This document shows positions 11,779 to 25,800 of a DNA stretch of 64,000 nt, in pieces. The translations under genes and the position numbers were made by a program. The notes under the pieces are model-generated. The model ran no database searches and was not told the origin of the DNA. It worked only from the letters and a program-made list of their open reading frames with translations. The stretch's first letter is position 1. Each line of letters begins with the position of its first letter. This stretch comes from Talinum fruticosum (Eukaryota > Streptophyta > Magnoliopsida > Caryophyllales > Talinaceae), in the NCBI GenBank assembly GCA_021018815.1, contig JAITYX010000004.1, positions 7,573,501 through 7,637,500 on the forward strand, read 5' to 3'.

Positions 11779-14700
11779 TCAGTCCAACCTTCTCAACAAG
11801 TACTCAACTTGAACATCCTTCGTTAGAGGCATAACCCACTTGTCATATAGATCAGCAACTATGCTTGGCTTGATTTTGTACACTATGTCTGAAGTAGTAG
11901 CATCTGGATTGTCAGGCATAAGGACCCCAAATGTTTTTGCTTTCCTTTCGACTCTTTTCTTCACTGCAACTTCCACTGCTTCATATGTCAGTAACTTCAT
12001 CAACTCGCATTTGTCCTGGAAAATATAAATAGCACACAAGGAAAGAGTTTACTTTTCTCTGTTGAACTTCTTTAAGCGCAAAATCTCAGAAGACTGACCA
12101 AAGAGTCCTTACTTGGGAGAGAATAGCTGGAGTGTAGGTGTCCGGTGAAGCTCGGAATTTTGCCTCTGCCACATATTTGCCATAATGTATTCTTTTTGAA
12201 AGCGCCTGCAGGCAAGATGTTCACATATGAGAGATTACTGACAACGGCCTCAGAGAAAGAGAGCCCCTTTCCTTGACACAAGTTCCAGCGAAGTTAACTT
12301 CACAAGCATATCATGATTAGAATACATGTATGACTGAGAATACAAATAAACACAGACGCTGATAAGAATAGCAACTAGGAAAAAATAATAATGATAGAAC
12401 CACTACACAAAGTCAATATAACTACTTCCTATAAAATGCAATGACATTTGGTGATCAAAAGCTTCAATAGGAAAAATTCCAGTTATTCTTGGTTCTTAAT
12501 GAACAGAGGATGAGGCCAACATAAGTTTAGGAAAATAGGAGCTGTAGCCCAAAGATGGAGGGGATATTCCAAAGCTTCCAGAAGAACCAAATTAGAGTTG
12601 TGCTCATCAGAAGCTTTTGTCTTTTTCTTTCTTTTTTAGGGGGTGGGGGGTGGGGTGGGGTTTGGAGCAGTGGAAGGTGGAGGGGGCACGACAAATATTA
12701 TTCAAAACAGAGCTGTTACTGTTTGAAGATGAGGGAAGTTGGGTACCATTGTCAAGCCCAAGAGGATCACGAGGGAAGGGGTGCTGGCATACTCGGTTAC
12801 CAGACAGTGCTGTTTAAGTAGTTTCCAAGATTAAAAACATAATTGACAAGATCGTTAAATGGGTTTACCAAACCAATTCGTTTGCCAGGTCTTTATTCCA
12901 TTCCTATGAGGAAATTGATGTTCTTTGAAGAATGTAAGGCACTCAAAATATCTCACAGTGAAAAGCTGAATTTACAGTAAATTATTGGGCTTACAATATG
13001 ATGATGGCAGCTAATTTCATTACAGGGACTTGGGATACAAAAGAATCAACCATCATTGTCAGCGATTATGCATTGAGGAGAAAATGAGGCAATTCAAAGA
13101 TGCAGCCCTGCTCCTTCCTCTATTTATTTCCCACCAAAGTCACAGGAAATGTGAAGAATCAAAGGTAGCTAAATAAGCCACTAAAAAAATCCACTTCTCC
13201 TCACTCAAAATCAAATAAGGCAAAGTATAAATGAAGGGACAAGGACGACAAACAACATAAAGTGGTCAGAGAATAAACAAAGTGCACATGAAAAGATTAA
13301 TTAACATGATAATCATGCATTCTTATTCTAATGTCTGTACCTGATTCATGGCGAATACTGGGTATAGAGGAAACAAATAAATATTCACATATTAGAAAGA
13401 AGGAAACATACTACACTGAACTATACTGCTGAGTTATTACAATGAACTATACTAAGTTCAAATGTGGATGACTATGTAAAATACGAATACCTGCAAGCAT
13501 ATTGTGTCACATACAGCAGCTGAGCCACAATTCCCATCATCACCAACTTTAACAAGCCTTGGCAGAAGATCGTTGAAGTACATACCCCAAATTTTCTTGT
13601 TTATATTGATCGACTGAGCAAAAGGATGTAGAACCTACATAATAAGAACTAACTAATTAGAGAACCTAAGATACAAGAACAAGAATGAGCAATTTGAAAA
13701 GATAATACTGATTACATAATACAACTACATCAATATGTAGCATCTAACATACAAGAATATTGAGAATCCAGAACTGATGCAACACAAACTCCATGAAACT
13801 GAACTTTTCTTTTTCTTGATTTTACCAGCAATAAAAGGAATGAACAAGTAAGATAAGTTGTTTCACTACCAGGAGAATTAGAAAAGGCTTAAGCCAAGCT
13901 AAGTACAAACACATCAACTAGCTCAAATCAAACCAAAGGGTTTCTGATTTCTTAGCTTCATACAGCATGCAATAGGCACCCAGATAAGCTGGAACAACAT
14001 TAGACTCTATACTCTAGGAACTTCTTTCTACATGTTCATAACTTTGAAAGAACCTCAAAACCTTTCTTTCACAAATCATAATGTACCTTCATGTTGTTGA
14101 CCAGATAAATGGCTCTGCTTTCTAACAAACAGGGCAAGTTCTCCCCAGTAAACAACACTAGTACAAGATAACGAATATAGAAACAAGCCCAGTGACGAGC
14201 TGTTGCGATCAAAGAGTCTATGATCCGGTCAAAAGAAAAATCTTAATTTCCTTCACTAGCAGCTGCTGCGATCATCATAAATCATCTAAAAACCTTCCAC
14301 TGAAACAGCAAATTATTTAGTTATGCTTTCTTAGATGTCTAGGTTTGTCACATTTGTAACCAACTCGATTTACACAAATAATAAACCCAATTAATGACTG
14401 GTTTTGAGAAACTATCACTCTTATACCATGGCCCAAGGTCTATAGACCCAAGTTACCATATATAGTATTTTGTTTTAATTTTTAATTTTCACCCCTTATT
14501 TCCATGGTCTCCCATTCCAAAAAAGATTACATTTCCTCCCTAAATTGTGTCATGTCACCAGGTCCATGGTACAAGCATTGCTCTAGCACATACAAGGTTA
14601 TAACTGCCATATTGACCTCGGGGTCCTTGGAGACTAATCTTAAGTCCCAAAAGGTATTCAATAGACTTCACACCCATAATCACTACCATTCAGTTCACAG

Positions 14701-17700
14701 AAGAGCTAATATGCTAACAAAATACAACCGATTAGGGATGATGTGTGCACCTAGCATCAAATCCTTCTTAACCACATCCAAGTGACAAAATCATAATTAT
14801 CTACCACCTAACAAACTATAAAAACATAATTACTCCAACTCTTGTCATATCTAAAGGTAGATGCATAGGAGAATAACTAGTGAAGACTCGGGTATAACTC
14901 TCTATCTCTCTTGGGTTTTGATTCTAAGTCATTACGAGCCTTATAAAAACTTTTATGTAAGTTTTCATTACTGTTCGACCCACTTAGAAACCACTTTACT
15001 TGCATATCTTGCATGTCACTCTGAACTGTGTTTCGATCCACTCGGACACAACTCAGAACTATCGCATGAGTAAATAATTTTTCTAACACTTTTATTCCGA
15101 GCATCGACTTCATGTTTCAAGTGAAAATGAATTACAACGTTAATTTTAATTTCTAAGTCGGTTTATTTATGGAGAACTATTTGTTTGATCAAGTTTTTGT
15201 ATCTTGATATTTTATTCTCTCTAACTTGATCATTTTAAGGATTGACTCAAGATGGAATATAAACCTAATGGATATTAGACTCAGAAAATTCCACTCTTTT
15301 AGGCCAAAGATAATAAGTGCTTAATTACTCTTATTTAATTATTATACGTGCCTAATTTTGGACAAAAGTATTTTTATACTTTGAGTACCACTTTGATTTG
15401 CTTTTGTAGGTTGTTGAAACAAGTCTAATCTATTTTTGAAATACAAAAGCAACCGGTTTCTAACCATTAAACATCAGCGAGATAGAATTTAACCATTTTT
15501 GGACATGGCTCAAACACCGTGTCAAGGTCGTTTGTTTCCAAAACTAGAAAACAACAACGTTAGAGTCTAACGGTTGTTTCCACCTTACGATCACCACCAG
15601 ATGATTGGACCATCTTTTGGAGCCAAGAACCGTTACACAACGTTCACATCTCGACGGATCTTTTATGAGTGACTCGGATTAGTCTGTTACAACAGCTAAT
15701 GAAGCTCACTAGTCCGGAACAAGTCTCAACGGACATTACGCCTTGTTGCTTATAAATAGAAGCCACTCCACAAGACTTGAAGATTACTGAACATATTGCT
15801 TAACACTTACTTAGTGTATTTTGAAGACACGATTATAAACATTGAAGACTCAAGTATAACTCTCTTTCTCTCTAAGTTTTTAATTCAAGTCATTTTGAGC
15901 CTTATAGAAACTATTACTTTAGTTTTCATTATGTTACGAGTGACTCGGAAAGACCCACTTAGAAGTATGGAATGTCCTTCTCTTTTATCCGAGTTTCGAG
16001 CCACCCAAAACTATCCCATACTCAAATAATTCTTTTAACGTACTTTCTCTAAGTAATGACTTTGCATTCTAATGCTAATTGAATTACTGAGTTAATTCAT
16101 CATTCTAAGTCGGTTTATTTCTTGAAGAATTATTTGTTGGATCAAGTGTACTCACTCTCATATTTATTCTTTAACTTGATCACTCAAGGAGTTATTCTAA
16201 GTGGAATCTAAACATATTGCATATTAGACATATTATTCCACTCTTTTCGGCCTAAGATAATTAAGCACTTAATTACTCCGATTTAATCATTATCTTTATC
16301 TAATCTTAAACCAAAGTATTTTATACTTTGAGTACCAATGTGGTTTGCTTTTATAGGTTATTCAAATAAGGCTAACCTACTTTTTGAATCTCAAAAGCAA
16401 TCGGCTTCTAGCCAGTTAAACATCACCGGACGACTTCTAACCACTTACGGACTGTGCTCGGACACCGTGTTAGGGTTGTTTGTTTGTTTCCAAAACTGGA
16501 AAAATCGAACTTTAGGCTCAACGATTGTTTCCAACCTAGTTTTCAGTCATCACCAAGTGATTGGACCATCTTTTGGAGCAAAGAGCCGTTGCCCAACGTT
16601 CACATCTCAACGGATCTTTTACGAATGACTCGGAACGGCCTTCACAACGGCTAGTGAGGTCTTCGATCCAGAAATCAAACTCAACTCAACGAGTCACTCC
16701 GCAAGATTTGAAGATTGTTGGATTTATTGTTGAACATATTGCCTAACATTCTTAGATCATTACTCACTCAATCTTACACTTACAACTCCAAGTCCGTATT
16801 TAATATCTTCTAAGTTGTAAAGTCTTGTAATCAATTATATTCTTCTCTTACTTTCTTTGCAAGTCCCTTGATTGAGCTATAAGGGTTAACTCAGCTTAGT
16901 TGTCCCTAATTGTAAAGGTACCTCAATCAGAAAGTATTAGATTAGATAAGAGAATTTCTAAATTTAGGAAAACTTTATAAAGGAATTGTCTAAGGGAGCA
17001 ATTCGATAGAGTTAGTATTTTGTAAATTCAAAATAGTGGATTTGACTTGATACTTGGATTAGCACTATCCGTGGTTTTCTACCCAGGAGGGTTTTCACAT
17101 ATTTATGAGTGTTACATTTTCCGAGTCCAATCTAGACTCGGAACTTATTGTTTTACGCTTTCTAAGCAAAAAGTGCCTAAGTTTATTTAAATTCCCTCGT
17201 CACCTTATTCATCCCCCTCTAGGATGACTTAGACTCTCTAAGAGCAAACCTTCACATTCTTATTCAATCTTCAACTTACAACTCCAACTCTATATTTTCT
17301 TACTCTACGAGTTGTAAAGAAAGTCTTATAATCACTTACATTCTTCTCTTACTTTCTCTAAGTCCCTTAAGCTGAGTTGTAAGGGCTAACTCAACTCAAT
17401 TATCCCTAACCGTAAGGGTTAACTTAGTCGGGAGTATTACATCAGATTTTAAGTTTAGGAAAAACTTGTAAAGGAATTGTGTAAGGGAGCAATTTTGGTT
17501 AGAGTCGAGTCCTTTGTAATTGAGAATTCAATTAATGGATTTGACTTGATGTTTGAATTAGCACTGTCTGTTATTTTCACGCCGGGAGGGTTTCCATGTA
17601 TTTATGAGTGTCTATCTTTCCGAGTCCAATCTAGACTCGAAACTACTTTATATTCGAGTTCTATGCAAAAGAGTTTAATTTTTCTCTAAAATCTTTCACC

Positions 17701-20327
17701 CTCCTCTAGGATGACTTAATTTCTCCAAGAGCAAACCTTCAACTAGTAATGTCTAAGTTTTTCTTCTTCATAGCTCCCTATAGTTCTCATTATATGCTTC
17801 ATTTATTTATTTTCCATCTTCATTATCATTCAACTCTTTAAAAGTTGTTATATCCAGGGCATAAATGCATAAGTAAATAAATGTGTCTTGATTTATATAA
17901 TTTTTCAACTATGATTTAACAAACTTTCCAAATCAACGAGTACTACGAGGCCAAATTTTTGCTAGCTCTCGTATTTTATTTTCTTTCAAACATCTCATCC
18001 CATTAACACAAGAAGTTCGGGCACTACATCCTGTTACTTAAAGAGCTTTGAGCCCTTGAACTCGAACACGGTTTCCTAATTTATTTATTTATTTTCCAAT
18101 TTACCATCTAACATGAACACATTCAATTACCAGAACAATGTCTGCCAAATCTGTGAGTTGTCAAAGGGCATGTGAATTCCACCTGTGAGAAATTACTGTA
18201 GAGTACGGTATCAAAAGGAATTGATGTGCCAAACTTTTCCAGCATGCAATTAGTAGATTGATCGTGTTGTGTCTCTTTCAAGTTGACTTTACATGTCAAT
18301 CCATAAAACAACAAGGCGAAGCCCAAGCAATTATACAAAAACAAATGATTTTGTAAAATTACCTGTGGGTATTGTGGAGGCAACAACAATGGATCAGTTA
18401 CATCACTTGGAAAGAGAGGATGCTCATCAGGGCTCTTATATCTTCCCATCTAACATGAAAAAGTTAAACAGTCAAAGGCTCACTCACCTCTTTTGCGTCT
18501 AATTACTTTCATTATTAATGACATTTTTATACACTGAGAATGAAGCTTTTCGGTTTCCTTGAGCATATACTCCACTAACGACCCTCGGAAACCATCCAGA
18601 TGAAATGCATCAGGGTCATATGTGGCCCCATTGTAACAAAACTGTGCTCTTTCTAGAAGGCTGAATATTATACTTGTCTTCTTGTCGTATTAAGGAGTGC
18701 CGAATACCAGCCAGGGTCAACAATTCATTACGGTCAACAGTTCTCTTAAGCGATAGACTATAGAGACGAGTATTGTAAAGTTAATTCGGACCCAAATTTA
18801 CAATAAGACATCATTGGCAACCACAAAACATAACTTTCATTTATTTTCGTTCCGATTCTAGGATAATTGTCTTATTGTACCGTTGTGGGTACTTGGAGAT
18901 GGTTCAATAAATATGAGAAAAAGCACATATACGAGACAGCATATTCATGTCCGATATGTTTCCAACAGTTGGACTTGAACTACTGTTGACCCTAAGGTAT
19001 AGAGCTCTTCCATCACACACTTCCTCTATTGACAAGACTTGAAGCCAAGATCTTGCTTAAAGGAAACTAGTGCGAAAACACTTGAATCGACCGGTATTAG
19101 TAAACAACAATGACTTTTGAGCATAATATAATTGAGAAAACATACCGAAACGAAAGTGTCCTACCACAAATGGGAAAAAGGGAAAAGAAAATACGATAGC
19201 TACAATCGGATACAAATAAAAAATTGCATGAATCATTCTAAAAATACTAATAAAATAGACACTAAATCTACAAACATAAAGTGGAGCAACTAAATAGAAA
19301 GTATCAAAATGACAATAGGGAGATTGTACGGATAAAATTGGAAAGGAACTAGTCTCTCATGATTGCATTGCATAGGATAACATATTTTCATTCTGACCCT
19401 CTCTCAAAAACAAGAACCTTCTTCATGTCTCACAAAAATAGGTTTTTATTTCTAAATGGGACAAGTATATATATAAGACAGAGGAGTACTAAAATAAGTA
19501 AGAAAATATTGATGACGGTAGCCTTAAATTATAAAGCACAATTTCTAATGTGAGACTTGTTTCACATTAGTCATTGTAAGGCAAATTCTTTCGAAGTGAC
19601 TTCTTAAAAGTTTTGATATGACTGATTATAATTTTTAGTGATGTTTAATTTATGGGTGACAATTAGTAATTTTCATCACATTCACTCATAAATAAACTAT
19701 TTGTCACTCCAACTATTATCAAAAGTCACCATAAATATTCATCTCACCAAATAAGTCAAGTCACCATAAAAATATTCGTCTCGAGCAAATAAATAACAAA
19801 TTATTGATGAGGGTCTTATACAAGACTCACTAATCATAAAGTGTAACAATTAGTTTCATTTATTAGCATGCATACAAACCTCTTTTAGATTACATAACCT
19901 GGATTTAGATTCATAACTTAACGTAGATTTATCGGGATTACACATTTGCGCACATTAATTTTTCCATATTTTGAACGAAATAAAGCAAAATGGGAGATCC
20001 ATAGGGACGAAATTTACAGTTGCACCTAATTCAACACCTAATAATATCAATAAGAATCAAACATGTGAATTCGCGTGAACCCATTAGCTCAAAATCAAAC
20101 AAAGAAATGCACTTTCGATTAAGGAAAATGAAGAATGACATTCATATTCATACCCATCGGCATTTGCGAAACTTTGAGTGATTGAATGGCCTTCAAAGGT
20201 GATCTAGGTAAGCCAAAAGTGCAATTTCGCCCGTTTTTCCGGCAAACAAATTAATGGGTCGCCATGGTTTTACCCTGCGAGTTTTGATTCGGATTGGAGA
20301 GTATGAATTCAATAAATTTGCCTCCAT
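11779..20327 (-). CDS. CM1: Chorismate mutase, plastid-type, six exons (two apparent frameshifts)
   Basis: Converts chorismate to prephenate, the committed step to Phe and Tyr. Minus-strand exons: 1, 20154-20327 (start MEANLLNSYSP, transit-peptide-like); 2, about 18534-18757 (LTLAGIRHSLIRQED, then GSLVEYMLKETEKLHSQ); 3, 18363-18449 (GRYKSPDEHP); 4, 13491-13634 (SININKKIWGMYFNDLLPRL, then GDDGNCGS); 5, 12113-12205 (SKRIHYGKYVAEAKF); 6, 11779-12015, ending VQVEYLLRRLD. Exons 3-6 are phase 0 with GT/AG borders. The Arg and Lys in RIHYGKYVAEAK are 11 residues apart, as in the active site of eukaryotic AroQ enzymes. GDDGNCGS corresponds to the allosteric Gly/Ser loop of the family. Oddities: a missing base in an A-run in exon 1 (about 20235), an extra base after RQED in exon 2 (about 18676), and a non-consensus donor after exon 2 (TGTATAA). 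The exon 1-2 join is uncertain. It is either recently disabled or carries sequencing indels. Confidence 0.85.
14430..14590 (+). repeat. Dispersed repeat X, distant copy in chorismate mutase intron 3
   Basis: The stretch around CACCCCTTATTTCCATGGTC and ATTGTGTCATGTCACCAGG is a diverged match to 2600-2720 (TACCCTTATTTTCATGG and ATTATGTCATATACCGAG), in the same order. It shows that repeat X belongs to an older dispersed family. Confidence 0.45.
14881..17745 (+). repeat. Rearranged LTR block in intron 3 (two upstream units, two downstream units)
   Basis: Two tandem units of about 965 bp (14881-15844 and 15845-16760, both starting GAAGACTC) are followed by two tandem units of about 490 bp (about 16761-17250 and 17251-17745, each ending near AGAGCAAACCTTC). 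The first long unit has a TATAAATAGAAGCC promoter-like box at about 15752. The short units contain phrases such as TTTCTACCCAGGAGGG that resemble the U5 side of plant LTR elements. The block is plus-oriented, opposite to the host gene. No gag or pol is seen. Confidence 0.6.
19546..19834. mobile_element. Possible small inverted-repeat MITE in chorismate mutase intron 1
   Basis: The ends TAATGTGAGACTTGT and, inverted at the right, ACAAGACTCACTAA resemble a worn version of the GTGAGAC-type MITE. Internal inverted segments (TTATGGGTGAC / TCACTCATAAATA) could fold. No clean target duplication was found. Confidence 0.35.
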
Positions 20328-20600
20328 TGGAGCCCAAAGAAATCCCCTAATCGGAGGGAGAGGAAAACGGGGAAAGAAACAAAATGGAAGAAAAAGGTTC
20401 GCAGCTGAGTCGTTGAACATTGTAGGTGATTGAAAAGAAAGTGGGAAAGAAAAGGAAGGAGGGAATCCACTGTCCGGAAGGAACATTAAGAAATTGAGCT
20501 CGTGGAGACTAAACAATTCGAAGCAAGGGGAAGAGAGAGAAAAGGTGAGCGATTGGGCTATGGCTTGATGGAGAAGGTATATTTTCTAGAGGAAAGGGGA
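20328..20600 (-). promoter_or_regulatory. Chorismate mutase 5' leader
   Basis: The minus strand upstream of the start codon is a pyrimidine-rich leader (TTTTCTCTCTCTTCCCC and similar runs), typical of plant 5' UTRs. No clear TATA box was picked, so the transcription start is unknown. Confidence 0.4.
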
Positions 20601-21545
20601 AGATCCGAGGTATGTTAGAGAGAGAGACAGAGAGAGAAAATGTTGAGATGCCATAGGCATGCGAGTGCATTTGCATAATAACTAAATCCACGTTGGAGCA
20701 TTTCCGAGTGCATCGGCAACATTAACCAGGAATCTAAATTCCGAGTGCATTTGCATAATGAAGTCATAAGCCATCTACATTAATAATTTTCTAACAAAAA
20801 AATTAAAATATTCAAATAAATCCCTTTTTAACAAAGTTATAATGGTAAAAGTAGTTCCAACCGGCCTTATACCGAAGCATCACTATGATTACAAATTGTG
20901 TCCTTTGAATTCGATCTAACTTTCTCGAACGTAAGCGTGGTATAATATAATTTCATATAATAAGTATAATATATTTAACTTAAAAGAAACATTTTCTTGA
21001 TCGAGCCATTTGAACTTCTACTATTAAAACATTCCTAATCAAAATTAATGAAATTAACTTACAAAAAATCAGAAAAATACTCTCCAACTAAATCAATAAT
21101 CATAATAAAACTTGTGAAAAAGGTAAGAGAAATAACTTACGGAAAGGGTGAGAAATTAGAAAAATATCAAAAAGAAGAACTCAACTCTCACAAAAAATGA
21201 GAGAAACTCTAACTTTTAACCTGGATCACACCTTATTTGTTTGTCAAACGTTCTCGGGTAAAAAATAGAGAAAATTTATTATGAGAAAATAACAATACTA
21301 TTATATATTGTAATCAATTAAAGAAATTAAATTAAAAGGAATTCCTCTTTGAATAGCAACTCTAACATTCTAAAAAGAGGGGAAAAAAAGATGAAAATAG
21401 AATTAGGTTTTGGAGAATTAACAAAAAAATTGATGATTTAACATAATTTATTCTCTTTGAATAGAGAGACGAAGATTAATATTTTATTGTGATGACATTA
21501 ATATGTGAGAATTTTATAAATGAGATTGGGAATATGAATTGAGAT
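20601..21545. other. Spacer upstream of chorismate mutase
   Basis: No gene seen. The word GAGTGCATTTGCATAAT occurs twice, at about 20660 and 20743, in the likely promoter region. The remainder is AT-rich. Confidence 0.4.
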
Positions 21546-22859
21546 GGAAGATTCTTCTACAGTTGAAAAAAATTCAACTATAGTTAAAATGATTGTGAGT
21601 CCTTGATTTTGTCTTAATGAATTTCAGCCCTTACTTTATTTTTTATCAACTAAGTGTAGTTCTCACCCACTACTCCCAATCACCGTCGTTATCTTCTCCA
21701 AGTCACCACCTCCAATAATTCTCTCTTCTTTGTTATCTCCCTCTCACTTCAATTTAATGATGACTCAATTTTACACACAATTGAGAAGAACTTAGAGATT
21801 TGTAATAGAGAATCAAAATATTGAAATTATATAAAAGAAGATGAGGAAGAGAATGACGATAAACCATATATGAAGAAGTATTATTTATCAACAAATTTTA
21901 AGGAACTTAATTATCCTCCATGGCCGCCAGGTCATTTTCCTCCCTAGTTGAGTTCCATTATTTTCAATGCACGCCATTCTCTTTCTACCTTTGCCTCAAA
22001 AACGAAACAACATAGACCAATTGAAGGACAAACAATCAAATCATTAAAACTTAAATTAGACATGGACTGGAATTTTGTGGGCAAAGAGTGTTTTGGGTTT
22101 TGATTTGAAAAGTGAAAGTAGGGTTGAATGTGTTGAAAATGGATAAAAGGCTTGCTATGCTAGATGTTTCCTTTAATAGAGCTATAGTTGTGATGATTCT
22201 TGGAAACGTCGCACTTGCTACTCTCAAACAAATTAAAGGAATTCAAGAGTTTAACTTGGAAGTTGCATATCAAAATCCACAAACACTACTACAAGAACCA
22301 CTTTTAACTATGGTTAAAAACAACATTTAACGACGGTCAACAGGCGTCGCGTATTTGGGCGTCGTTATATGTACCACCTTTTACTACGGTTCAAAACCGT
22401 CGTCATATAACCGTAGTCATATGTTTATCTATGATGACGGTTTATATAACGGAACCGTCATCATAGGACTTCTTACGTACTTGGAAATAGCACCTATTGA
22501 ACCGTCATTATAGATAAACATATGACTACGGTTTTAGTTATGAACCGTCATCATATGTCTTTTTTAAAAAATATTTTGCTTGTATTTGCTTTCCCCTCTG
22601 TACGAGTACAAAAAGAAAAATTGAATTTACAAACCAAATTCCCAATACAATCTTCACCATAATATATACAAAACAACAAACACATATACTCATCATATTT
22701 TGTATATAGGCATTCCTCTTCACTAGAATATATACAAAACAACAACACATATACAAACAACATTCCTATGTACATATTTATACCTATAACTGTGTATGAT
22801 TACTAAAATCACAAACTTAACCTATCAAATAATGAAGAATAATTGTAATATATATACCC

Positions 22860-25800
22860 ATTTCTTTATACGGTTGTGTACGAACTCTGCCCAACCTTGT
22901 TTTACTTGGTGAGCACTTCATATGTATAGGGAGTGGGTGACTTCTTTCTCGGGGAAAATTGTGACCAAAGCTGTAAAAGACATATTAATTAGGTCGAGTG
23001 TAAGTGCTAATCAAGCTGAAAAAGAGTATAAAAATAATCAATTAAAAGTGCAACTATACCTCTTTGGGACTATCATTGTTTTCGAATTTGGTCACAATCT
23101 CTTTCATGTACTTGGAGAATATAGAAGTCGCACTCCACGTTTCCCGGTTGTTTATGGCACTACAGATAATAAAATTATATTACCAACACATAAAGAATTA
23201 ATTAGTACTTATATATCTAGCAAGTAATATGAAATGAAAAACATCTAAAGTAGAATGTAATAACCAAGAGAACCTCACCTTGATGGGGATAATTAGTGGT
23301 TGTGCTTCATTCACTCATTTGGGACCTTCGCCATAATAATAACGAGACTCAAGCATTATTTTTCAATCGGAAAAAATAAAATTTAAGTTAGACATATCAT
23401 TGAACAATTACTTAACAAAACAGCATAAAATGATTAAAAAGTGTGAACTCACCCCTCGACGACATCCCCGATATCTTCCCTCACGTCACCACACACAGGA
23501 TCAAGGAAGTAGGCAACATTAAATCTTGGATATATGACAACAAGCATCCAATATTGGCTACAAAATAACACATTTTTATATAAGTATAACACCATATAAA
23601 AACTTCATCATTTAGTTATATTTCATTATTTGTCCACTTACCTCTCATTGAACGCCGCCGAAACAATGATTTTTCATCCGCTGCATCTTTCATGACATTG
23701 AAGATATAGGAGACTCGTTTGTCACGATTCAGCCCAGCTCCTTTAATAACGGAAGTAGGGTTCGAAACCGAACGTAGTCCTTCCTAATCTCGTGCAGACC
23801 ACCTTACATATTAATATGTAGTTAGAAATTGAAATTAATATTAGTTAAAAAACCTGATTAAGAATATATTAACTCACATCATGCCAAGCGTAATAGCGGA
23901 TAAGACAATTTCCTCCGAGTGCAAAAATTGCAATATGTCGATGCGGGAAGAGAAAGACCAACGTAGCCGCTGCACGTAACTCTGGCGTGCTACGGATGAT
24001 CTGCTTCTCTGTTGACGAGTCTTCACATAACTTTCCGAGTATCACATCAATCCGTGCGAGACTCCTTAATGGATTTGAGATGAGCCTTCTTTGAACAACG
24101 AATAGGTGCCACTCGAACATTTACTTGTGTCACTGGCGCCCTTCATCCCACTCTCGGATCTGTCCCCGATATCCTAATGAATAATCAATACAAAAATGAG
24201 AAATATATGTATGTGATATTAATAACACAGCTAAATCTAATATTTTTAATACAAATGAATTACCGTAGTGAGGATGGCCAAACTCTTGAGCCAACAAAGA
24301 AAAGCGTTGACTGCATCGTTAACAGGTGTGGAGGTCCGCTCCCCGGATCGGCAATTCACACTCGTCTTTCCCGTGTATGACCTCTTTGACACTCACCCTC
24401 ATATCATCGGTTATGCGGGGTGTCCCGTGAACGACAACATCTGCCCTCCACGGAAAACAACACCCAATGCCACAACATGCTCTAGGGGACGGTGATGAGA
24501 AGCTAGCTTGCAATTCACCGGCTACATAAAAATAAGTATAACAATTATAATCACGGGATAACCTTCGACATAGAAGTTAAATAACCTAAAAACCCCGACA
24601 ATATAAACGGCCGGAGTTTCCCTTTAAAAGTATACATTTTCCCAGGCTAACGACCCTCATCCGAAACAACAAAAACATAGTAATAAATGTAATTACTCAA
24701 CGACCACATGCTTGAAGTTATGCAACCACACGAGTATACACTATTCATGACCAATACACTAATTAGACAAAAATATAAACATGCATGTAAATAACGACAC
24801 TCATCCGAAACAATAAAAACATGCATGTAAATATAATGATTAGGTTGTAAAATCCGAATTACGTACCTCCGTCGAACTTCGAATTGGTCGACGGGTGAGC
24901 TTGCGTTCACGCCGGCCGATGTGTGGGGTGATAATGGCATGCCCGTGTTGGGGATGAAGTACGAAGTCATCCGGGCCTCCATCTATGCCACCTTTGTAGC
25001 CATTTGGCACATTTGGGTCTGTTGGAGCTCAATTAGGGATTGTTGAGACTCCATTTGGGACCTTATTTGGGCCATTTCGACCTTCATAAACGCTTGGGTG
25101 GAAGTGATGGGGCGCATCTTCCTAACCCCAAAGTGCTCAACTATCCCCACCCACCCAATTACAGCTCGAACACGACCAGGATGCTCATCTCTTTGGAGTG
25201 CCAAGGCTAACTTGTCCCTCCTGCCGGTGGTGTCGGCAGATTCGAAATCAAGGCCTGTGATAAAGACTCTGTAAGAAGAAAAAGATATTATCATTTGACA
25301 ATTTCATTAATATTCAAACTGATGATAAGTAGTTCTCAAAATAAATAAAGGAAATAGTAAAAAAAGCTCACGAGTCGGTGAGAAATAGCTTTTACATTTG
25401 GCGTAGTGAAGGTTCCATTTTTCTTCTTTCTTCCTTCGACCCACATCTCGTCCCTATCGACAATGAGCTGCGAAGGATCTATGTTGAAACCTTCACCGGA
25501 TGTTATTTGAAGTTGTTCAAGCTTTTGCTTGTACAACCTCTCTTCTAACTTCACGTACCCCCACGGGACAACACATGAGGGTACGGATTGCTCTTAATCC
25601 TCTTCCGGTTGGCTTCAGCTATAGCTGCGCAAGAAATTAAGATAGAAAAATATCGATGTATAACACTTAAATTAAAAATAGTTGTATATATCACTAACAC
25701 TTTCTTCTATTTTATATCAATTCCATAATGAAAATATTACATCCGCATTCTTATAAATCATCATATCAGTCATTTCATCAAAATTTTAATAACTCAACTG

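Noticed and set aside
12555..12821. Plus-strand frames over a GGGGTGGGG tract
   Set aside because: They lie antisense within a chorismate mutase intron and have no family motif.
20193..20516. 107-codon minus-strand frame starting upstream of the chorismate mutase start
   Set aside because: The N-terminal part is 5' leader. The second Met at 20327 fits plastid chorismate mutase transit peptides better.
22112..22330. 72-codon plus-strand frame inside the MULE-type element
   Set aside because: It runs through the CACTA border, so it cannot be an ancestral protein as written; no family recognised.
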